This document shows positions 58,503 to 64,000 of a DNA stretch of 64,000 nt, in pieces (within the stretch, counting starts at the first letter, position 1; every line of letters begins with the position of its first letter). Both the position numbers and the translations under genes were made by a program. Origin of the DNA: Bacteroidota bacterium (lineage in GTDB: Bacteria; Bacteroidota; Bacteroidia; J057; JAJTIE01); NCBI GenBank assembly GCA_021300195.1, contig JAJTIE010000005.1, forward strand, positions 159,399-223,398. The letters run 5' to 3'. The notes below the pieces were generated by a model. It saw nothing but the letters and a program-made list of their open reading frames with translations. It ran no database searches and was not told where the DNA came from.

Positions 58503-59942
58503 CTACCTTACAAACTTGCGGATGCGCGAAATGCGCTTGTGTATGCCGCTCGCCTTGAAGCCCAGCTTCCAGGCTGTTTCGCCCTCGCGGGCGCTCTGCA
58601 TCAGGTCTGTCACCGGGCCGGGGTAGCCCTCTGGCGCAGGGTCTAGCAGCCAGGGCTGGTGGATGTATGGGGTAGGCACCTGTGCCAGCTCGGGCACCCA
58701 GGTGCGTACATAGGCTCCTTCTGGGTCGTACTGCTCGCCCTGCTTCACTACATGGAAAAACCGGTAGCCCCGCCCGTCGTTGCCCACTCCGGCGGCATAG
58801 TTCCAGTTGCCGTAGTGGCTACAGGGGTCGTAGTCTATCAGCCAGCGCTCCATCCAGGCGGCACCCAGGCGCCAGTCCAGGTGCAGGTTCTTGGTGAAAA
58901 AGCTGGCCACCACCTGCCGTGCCCGGTTGCTTATCCAGCCGGTGGCCTTCAGCTCGCGCATGGCCGCATCTACCAGGGGGTAGCCGGTCTGGCCCGCTTG
59001 CCACAGGCGCAGGTGCACGGCATCTTCCTTCCAGGGTATGTCTATGTTCATAATTCCGGCGGGGCGGAACAGCCGGGGGCCAAACTTGGTGGCTACGGCC
59101 CGGAAGTATTCTCGCCACAGCAGCTCGAAGAATAGCCAGTAGGTGCTTTCGTTGCGGGTACGTGCCTGCTCATAGCGTCGCAGCTCGGTATACACCTGGC
59201 GTGGGCTCAGGCAGCCCTGGGCCAGCCAGGGGCTTAGCCGGCTGCTGAAGTGCTCACCCTGTAGGCCGTTGCGGGTTTCGCGGTAGGTGGCTATGGCATC
59301 GCTCTCCCACAGGTAGTGGTGCAGGCGTGCCTGTGCAGCGGTTTCGCCCCCGCTTACCGTGTTTGCCCGGGGTAGGCTGTGGGTGAGCATCTCCTCGGGC
59401 CACGCGCCGGTGTAGGCCAGCAGGTGGTGTGGCGCAAGCAGGGGGGTGCGGATAAGTGCGGCAGGCTCTACCCGCTGGCGAAACTGCTTGAACAGGTCGG
59501 GCACCTGGCTGGGCGGAAAGGGCAGATCGTCTAGCTGGTACAGGCTGTTTCCATCCCAGCTGTGCCAGGCCAGGCCCTGGCTGCGCAGCTGCTGCCGCAG
59601 GGTGTAGAAGGTGGCCGACTCATTGGGCGCGGGCTCGTAGTGGGTGTATACGGCTGTGGCCCCGGTGGCCTGCACCAGCCGGGGTATCAGCCTGCGGCTA
59701 TCGCCCTTCAGGACGCGCAGTGGGGCACCCAGCTGCTGTAGGCGGTGCTGCAGCTCGGCCAGGCAGGCCTCCATCAGCTGGCGGCGGTGTGGGCCCAGCC
59801 GGGGCTGGCCCATCCATACACTCTCCCAGTCGTCTTCCCAGATGTAGACGGGCAGCAGGGGCAATCCCGTCTGGGCGGCGTGCCACAGGGCGGGGTGGTC
59901 TGCCACCCGCAGGTCATACCGGAACCATACGAGTACGCACAT
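58503..59942 (-). CDS. DASH-type cryptochrome / deoxyribodipyrimidine photolyase
   Basis: A 479-residue blue-light flavoprotein. The N-terminal photolyase domain begins VLVWFRYDLRVADHPAL and continues with the antenna-binding Rossmann fold. The FAD domain includes STYWLFFELLWREYFRAVA, LWQAGQTGYPLVDAAMRELK, GWISNRARQVVASFF and DYDPCSHYGNWNYAAGVG. The FFELLWREYFR and NWNYAAGVGND pattern is that of Cry-DASH, which repairs pyrimidine dimers in single-stranded or looped DNA; a standard CPD photolyase is the alternative. It lies between the small gene at 58197 and metG. Confidence 0.92.
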   Translation of the reverse strand: MCVLVWFRYDLRVADHPALWHAAQTGLPLLPVYIWEDDWESVWMGQPRLGPHRRQLMEACLAELQHRLQQLGAPLRVLKGDSRRLIPRLVQATGATAVYTHYEPAPNESATFYTLRQQLRSQGLAWHSWDGNSLYQLDDLPFPPSQVPDLFKQFRQRVEPAALIRTPLLAPHHLLAYTGAWPEEMLTHSLPRANTVSGGETAAQARLHHYLWESDAIATYRETRNGLQGEHFSSRLSPWLAQGCLSPRQVYTELRRYEQARTRNESTYWLFFELLWREYFRAVATKFGPRLFRPAGIMNIDIPWKEDAVHLRLWQAGQTGYPLVDAAMRELKATGWISNRARQVVASFFTKNLHLDWRLGAAWMERWLIDYDPCSHYGNWNYAAGVGNDGRGYRFFHVVKQGEQYDPEGAYVRTWVPELAQVPTPYIHQPWLLDPAPEGYPGPVTDLMQSAREGETAWKLGFKASGIHKRISRIRKFVR

Positions 59943-59965
59943 GGGTCTTTGTCTTTTTTCTTACC

Positions 59966-62116
59966 CTAGCGTACTACACTCCCGTTTGGTAGCTCGGCCG
60001 GGGCCTGCTCCTGCGGCTGCACGAAGCGCAGCTTGCCATCTGGCCCCTCGGCCATCAGCACCATGCCCTGGCTTTCTATCCCCTTCAGCTTGCGCGGTGC
60101 CAGGTTTAGCAGCACACTCACCCGCTGGCCCACTAGGTCCTCCGGCGCATAGTGCTCGGCTATGCCGCTCACCACGGTGCGCGTGTCCAGGCCAGTGTCC
60201 AGCGTCAGCTTCAGCAGGCGGTCTGCCTTGGGCACCCGCTCGGCGGCCGTAATGGTAGCTATGCGAATGTCCAGTTTCTCAAAGTCGGGGAAGGCCACCT
60301 CGGGTTTGGGTGCAGGCACGGGCGCAGCCATGGGCACCGCATCTTCTGGGGCTGATGTGGGGAGGGCCTGGGCGGCACTGGCAGCCAGGGCAGCCTCCAG
60401 TTTTTGCTGCTGCTCGGCTATGGTGCTGTCCTCTATCTTGGTGAAGAGTAGGGTAGGCTGGGGCAGCACGCGCCCGGCGGGCACTAGCTGCCAGGCATCC
60501 TGCTGGTGCAGCTGGGCCAGGCTAGGCACGGGGGTATCCAGCAGCAGGCCCAGCTGCTGTGCTGTGCCGGGCAGGAATGGTTCTGCATACACAGCCAGCT
60601 GGGCTACCAGCTGCGTGGCGGTGTACAGGATGGCCTGCACGGCGGCTTCATCGGTTTGTATCCGCTTCCAGGGTTCGGTATCAGCCAGGTATTTGTTGCC
60701 CGCGCGGGCCATGTTCATGAGGGTTGTAAGGGCATCGCGGAAGCGGAATTTCTCCAGGCTCTGTGCATACTGGGCCTGTTCGGCCTGCAGGGCCCTGTGC
60801 AGCTCGGCGCGCTCGGCCACATCGGCCTGGGTGGCGGGGCAGGGGGGCACCGTGCCGCCATAGTACTTTTGTATCAGCGTCAGCACACGGTTTACAAAGT
60901 TGCCCAGGATGGCCACCAACTCATTGTTGTTTCGGGCCTGGTAGTCCTTCCAGCTGAAGTCGTTGTCCTTGGTCTCGGGCATGGTGGCGGCCAGCACATA
61001 GCGCAGCACATCCACCTTGTCCGGGAATGCGGCCAGGTACTCATGCAGCCACACCGCATAGTTCCGGCTGGTGCTCATCTTATTGCCCTCCAGATTCAGA
61101 AACTCATTGGCCGGCACCTGGCTGGGCACAATGTAGCTACCCTCGTAGTGCAGCATGGCGGGGAAGATGAGGGTATGGAAGACAATGTTGTCTTTGCCAA
61201 TAAAGTGCACCAGTTCCGTATCGGGGTCCTGCCAGTAGGGTTTCCAGGCATCGGGGGTTCCGCGTTTTTCGGCCCACTCGCGGCTGCTGCTTATGTAGCC
61301 AATGGGGGCATCAAACCACACATACAGCACCTTGCCCTCGGCCCCCTCCAGGGGTACGGGTATGCCCCAGTCCAGGTCGCGCGTTATGGCGCGGGGCTGC
61401 AGGCCAGCCTTCAGCCAGCTCTGGCACTGGCCATACACATTGGCTTTCCAGTGGTCTTGCTTCGCGTCTACATACCCCTGCAGCCATTCGGCCTGCATTT
61501 TGTCCAGGGGCAGAAACCAGTGGCGGGTGCTTCGCAGCTCGGGTGTGGCCCCGCTTAGGGTAGACTTGGGCCCGATCAGGTCGGTAGGGCTCAGGCTGCT
61601 GCCACAGTTTTCGCACTGGTCGCCATAGGCGCGGGGGTGGTGGCACACCGGGCACTCGCCGGTTACGTAGCGGTCGGGCAGGAAGATGCCCGCCTGGGGG
61701 TCGTAGAACTGTGCGCTCTCGTGTGCGTCTAGCAGGCCCCGTTCATGGAATGTGCGGAAAAAACCTGCTGCCGTTTCGTGGTGGATGGGCAGGCTGGTGC
61801 GGCTGTAGTTGTCGAAGCTGATGCCAAACTGCTGCAGGCTATCGCGGATAAGGGGGTGGTATTTGTCGATCACCTGCTGGGGGCTTAGGCCCTCCTGCCG
61901 GGCACGGATGGTAATGGCCACGCCATGCTCGTCGCTGCCACACACATACAGCACATCGCGCCCCATGCTACGCAGGTAGCGCACATAGATATCGGCAGGC
62001 AGGTAGGCCCCCACCAGGTGACCGATGTGGATGGGGCCATTGGCATAGGGCAGGGCCGAGGTAACCAGATAGCGACTGGGCGTGCGTTCCGGGATTTTGG
62101 TGTCCGCTTTATTCAT
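59966..62116 (-). CDS. metG: Methionyl-tRNA synthetase with C-terminal tRNA-binding domain
   Basis: Charges tRNA-Met. The 716-residue class I enzyme has the HIGH motif (30-33, in ALPYANGPIHIGHL), a four-cysteine zinc knuckle (CPVCHHPRAYGDQCENC), the signature KMSTS in GNKMSTSRNY, and an anticodon-binding helical domain. A Trbp111/EMAPII-like OB domain closes the protein (FPDFEKLDIRIATITAAERV, then VSVLLNLAPRKLKGIESQGM) and assists tRNA binding. The ATG at 62116 is preferred to an upstream one at 62155 because the promoter box TATATTTG ends four bases before it. Confidence 0.97.
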   Translation of the reverse strand: MNKADTKIPERTPSRYLVTSALPYANGPIHIGHLVGAYLPADIYVRYLRSMGRDVLYVCGSDEHGVAITIRARQEGLSPQQVIDKYHPLIRDSLQQFGISFDNYSRTSLPIHHETAAGFFRTFHERGLLDAHESAQFYDPQAGIFLPDRYVTGECPVCHHPRAYGDQCENCGSSLSPTDLIGPKSTLSGATPELRSTRHWFLPLDKMQAEWLQGYVDAKQDHWKANVYGQCQSWLKAGLQPRAITRDLDWGIPVPLEGAEGKVLYVWFDAPIGYISSSREWAEKRGTPDAWKPYWQDPDTELVHFIGKDNIVFHTLIFPAMLHYEGSYIVPSQVPANEFLNLEGNKMSTSRNYAVWLHEYLAAFPDKVDVLRYVLAATMPETKDNDFSWKDYQARNNNELVAILGNFVNRVLTLIQKYYGGTVPPCPATQADVAERAELHRALQAEQAQYAQSLEKFRFRDALTTLMNMARAGNKYLADTEPWKRIQTDEAAVQAILYTATQLVAQLAVYAEPFLPGTAQQLGLLLDTPVPSLAQLHQQDAWQLVPAGRVLPQPTLLFTKIEDSTIAEQQQKLEAALAASAAQALPTSAPEDAVPMAAPVPAPKPEVAFPDFEKLDIRIATITAAERVPKADRLLKLTLDTGLDTRTVVSGIAEHYAPEDLVGQRVSVLLNLAPRKLKGIESQGMVLMAEGPDGKLRFVQPQEQAPAELPNGSVVR

Positions 62117-62120
62117 CCCA

Positions 62121-62128
62121 CAAATATA
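62121..62128 (-). promoter_or_regulatory. -7 box of metG
   Basis: TATATTTG on the minus strand, an exact TAnnTTTG match, ends four bases before the ATG at 62116. A TTG lies 24 bases further upstream. Confidence 0.5.
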
Positions 62129-62279
62129 GGCTATGGAGGGTGGCATGACAGGCAACGAACAACTTTGGGGCGGCGCTGCCGCTTTCGCTCCCGTTCAGCG
62201 CCCAATTTGTACCGTTCGCGAACTAGCTATTGCCCCTTCGGACGTGCGGAAGTATATTTGGGGGTCAATCACTGCTTTC

Positions 62280-64000
62280 ATGAGGATTAGCCCCCACCTC
62301 CCTCGGCTCTGCTTTCTGCTCATTGGCCTGCTGGCCTCTGCCTACCCCCAGTGCGTAAGCACCCTGGCGGGTAAGGCGGGAGAGGCCGGCTATACCGATG
62401 GCCCAGGGGCGGATGCCCGCTTTGGGCATCCCTCTGGTATTGCCCTGGATGCCGGGGGGAATATATACGTAGCGGACTATGGTACTCGCACCATTCGGAA
62501 AATGACCCCTGCAGGGGTAGTAAGTACCCTGGCAGGCAGTGCCTGGGAAGCGGGTAGCACCGACGGGAGCATCGCCGATGCCCGCTTTAGAGAACCTATC
62601 TTCCTGGAAGTGGATGCGGGGGGAAACCTGTATGTGGCCGACCAGGCTGATCATACGATTCGCAAAATAAGCCCGACCGGGCTAGTAAGCACCCTGGCAG
62701 GTAAAGCTGGGGTACCTGGCAGTACCGACGGCACAGGGGTCGATGCTCGTTTTCGAACACCCTCAGGCATAGCCGTGGATGCGATGGGTAACCTGTATGT
62801 GGCTGATAGGAATAATCACACCATTCGCAAGATTAGCCCAAGTGGGGTAGTGAGCACCCTGGCGGGCAAGACTGGGGAACCTGGCAGTAGCGACGGGAGG
62901 GGAACAGACGCTCGCTTTCATGGACCCATTTGTGTGGCTGTAGATGCTGTAGGAAATGTGTATGTGACAGAGGATTACAATGAGGTCATCCGCAAGATTA
63001 GCCCCGATGGGGTAGTGAGCACCCTGGCAGGCACCGACGGAAGCGTAGCCGATGCCCGATTCTGGGGTTCAGTGGGTGTGGACGTAGATGCACAGGGGAA
63101 TGTATATGTGGCACACTATGGTGCCAATACCATCCGCAAGATTAGCCCCGATGGGGTAGTGAGCACCCTGGCGGGCAAGGCCTGGGAATCGGGCAGCACC
63201 GACGGAAGCACCACCGATGCGCGCTTCGATGGCCCCACCGATGTAGTGGTGGATGCAACGGGTATTATATATGTAGTTGATTATTTCAACTACACCATTC
63301 GCAAGATACTTCCCCCTCTCCCCCAGCCTAGCCTTGGCCCCGACCGCCCCTGGTGCCGCTGGACTGACCAGAGCGCCAACGACCCCGCCTATCCCCCCGC
63401 TGCCAGCAACCCCAGCCTGGCGGGCCCCGTGGGTAGCCTGCTCACCTACACGTGGTGGCGGAATGGCACCGAGCTGACCAGCCAGACGAGCCGCACCCTC
63501 GCCATTACCGACCCTGGCACCTATGTGCTGGAAGTAGGCAACGGCTGCAACCTGACCAGCAGAGACACCGTGACCCTTACCCGCTACGACGAAGTACAAC
63601 CCTTCACCCTGGCCAGCCAGCAGGAACCCCAGCTATGCCCCGGCGAAACCCAAACCTGGGTAGGCCCCAGCGGCAGCTTTGCCTACACCTGGGAGTGGGC
63701 CCGCGCCCCCGACTTTAGCCAGGTGATTGCCACCACCCGGCAGATTGCCCTCACCCAGCCCGGCACCTACCGACTGACGGCCATCGACAGCTGCGGCAAC
63801 TATTACCGCGACTCAGTTGTCATCACCCGGCAGGCAGACCCCAGCACCCTGAGCCTCAACCTGCCGCCCCTATACGACCGCTGCATCCAGCAGGGCCGCC
63901 CCCTGCAGGCCCCCGAAGCCCCCGGCCTTAGCTATCGCTGGACGGACGAAGACGGCAGCCTGCTGAGCGAGGAGCCCACCTACCTACCCCTGAGCGGCCA
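62280..64000 (+). CDS. NHL-repeat modular surface protein (3' end outside window)
   Basis: A secreted protein whose frame is open to the end of the window (at least 573 residues). A signal peptide (LCFLLIGLLASAYPQ) is followed by about six NHL-type repeats of 45-57 residues, each with VSTLAGKAG, the DARF motif, GNLYVADxxNHTIRKISPxG. From about residue 345 the modules GPDRPWCRWTDQSANDP, SLTYTWWRNGTELTSQTSRT-like and CPGETQTWVGPSGSFAYTW repeat those of the protein at 50268-52927. The C-terminal sorting signal would lie beyond the window; by analogy it is expected to be type B. The ATG at 62280 starts the signal peptide. Confidence 0.85.
   Translation, partial: MRISPHLPRLCFLLIGLLASAYPQCVSTLAGKAGEAGYTDGPGADARFGHPSGIALDAGGNIYVADYGTRTIRKMTPAGVVSTLAGSAWEAGSTDGSIADARFREPIFLEVDAGGNLYVADQADHTIRKISPTGLVSTLAGKAGVPGSTDGTGVDARFRTPSGIAVDAMGNLYVADRNNHTIRKISPSGVVSTLAGKTGEPGSSDGRGTDARFHGPICVAVDAVGNVYVTEDYNEVIRKISPDGVVSTLAGTDGSVADARFWGSVGVDVDAQGNVYVAHYGANTIRKISPDGVVSTLAGKAWESGSTDGSTTDARFDGPTDVVVDATGIIYVVDYFNYTIRKILPPLPQPSLGPDRPWCRWTDQSANDPAYPPAASNPSLAGPVGSLLTYTWWRNGTELTSQTSRTLAITDPGTYVLEVGNGCNLTSRDTVTLTRYDEVQPFTLASQQEPQLCPGETQTWVGPSGSFAYTWEWARAPDFSQVIATTRQIALTQPGTYRLTAIDSCGNYYRDSVVITRQADPSTLSLNLPPLYDRCIQQGRPLQAPEAPGLSYRWTDEDGSLLSEEPTYLPLSG
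63774..63908. repeat. 135-base block nearly identical to 50712-50846 (inverted copy)
   Basis: The block from CTGACGGCC to CCCTGCAG differs by a single base from the reverse complement of 50712-50846. Neighbouring sequence on both sides is also closely similar but with more differences. The two copies lie about 13 kb apart in opposite orientation. Confidence 0.85.

Noticed and set aside
60506..61558. 350-residue plus-strand open frame across metG
   Set aside because: Antisense to a clear methionyl-tRNA synthetase; no domain signal.

Overview
The window is a GC-rich stretch of chromosome from a member of the Bacteroidota. The evidence is a type IX secretion pair (porU, porV), type B C-terminal sorting signals, DUF4249, DUF5686 and DUF5074-like envelope proteins, Bacteroidota-style FtsH, YidC and SecA, promoter boxes of the TAnnTTTG type, and almost no Shine-Dalgarno sequences. 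Order and genus cannot be fixed from the sequence alone. A Cytophagia- or Saprospiria-like lineage fits. Most of the window is ordinary housekeeping sequence in short operons. I see no prophage, transposase, CRISPR array, rRNA or secretion island.

Layout. 1-2.9 kb (+): 3' end of secA, deoC, a SPOR-domain protein, queF and a secreted unknown, mostly with overlapping stops and starts. 2.9-11.3 kb (-): an SDR/RmlD-like reductase, ftsH, lpxH, a beta-propeller protein, prfA and a DUF5686 outer-membrane protein. 11.4-15 kb: an outer-membrane barrel, a UbiA prenyltransferase, a secreted unknown and ftsY. 15.2-20.4 kb (+): porU and porV. 20.5-24.9 kb (-): DUF4031, a SRPBCC protein, a WG-repeat membrane protein, lpdA, a tiny membrane protein and a propeller lipoprotein. 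25-28.3 kb (+): yidC, thiD and a secreted unknown. 28.4-33.5 kb: an AraC-MGMT fusion, tRNA-Arg(CCG), cinA and a DUF4249 lipoprotein. 33.6-40 kb (+): dnaK, a polytopic membrane protein, nfu and methylmalonyl-CoA mutase. 40.2-44.5 kb (-): a DUF2283 protein, a 727-bp non-coding or decayed stretch, an LRR protein and recQ. 44.9-50.2 kb: mannose-1-phosphate guanylyltransferase, rimK with its protease-like partner, an ECF sigma factor with a small membrane protein likely to be its anti-sigma factor, and an LptF/G permease. 50.3-52.9 kb (-): a large modular type IX substrate broken by a one-base frameshift. 53.1-55.9 kb (-): hisH-hisA-hisF-hisIE. 56.3-62.1 kb: a helical-repeat unknown, two small genes around a perfect palindrome, a DASH-type photolyase and metG. 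62.3 kb to the end (+): a second modular surface protein whose C-terminal half is a close paralogue of the one at 50.3 kb, in inverted orientation.

How the parts connect. PorU and PorV form the outer-membrane sortase/shuttle step of type IX secretion, and the two modular proteins are plausible clients. The most unusual items are these: the modular surface-protein pair (a near-identical shared block, different N-terminal repeats, and a frameshift in a C-run that is six bases long in the sister repeats); an ECF sigma factor that appears to carry two region-2 domains, next to a tail-anchored putative anti-sigma protein; and a recurring pattern in which a TAnnTTTG promoter box ends only 4-8 bases before the start codon, implying very short-leader or leaderless mRNAs.
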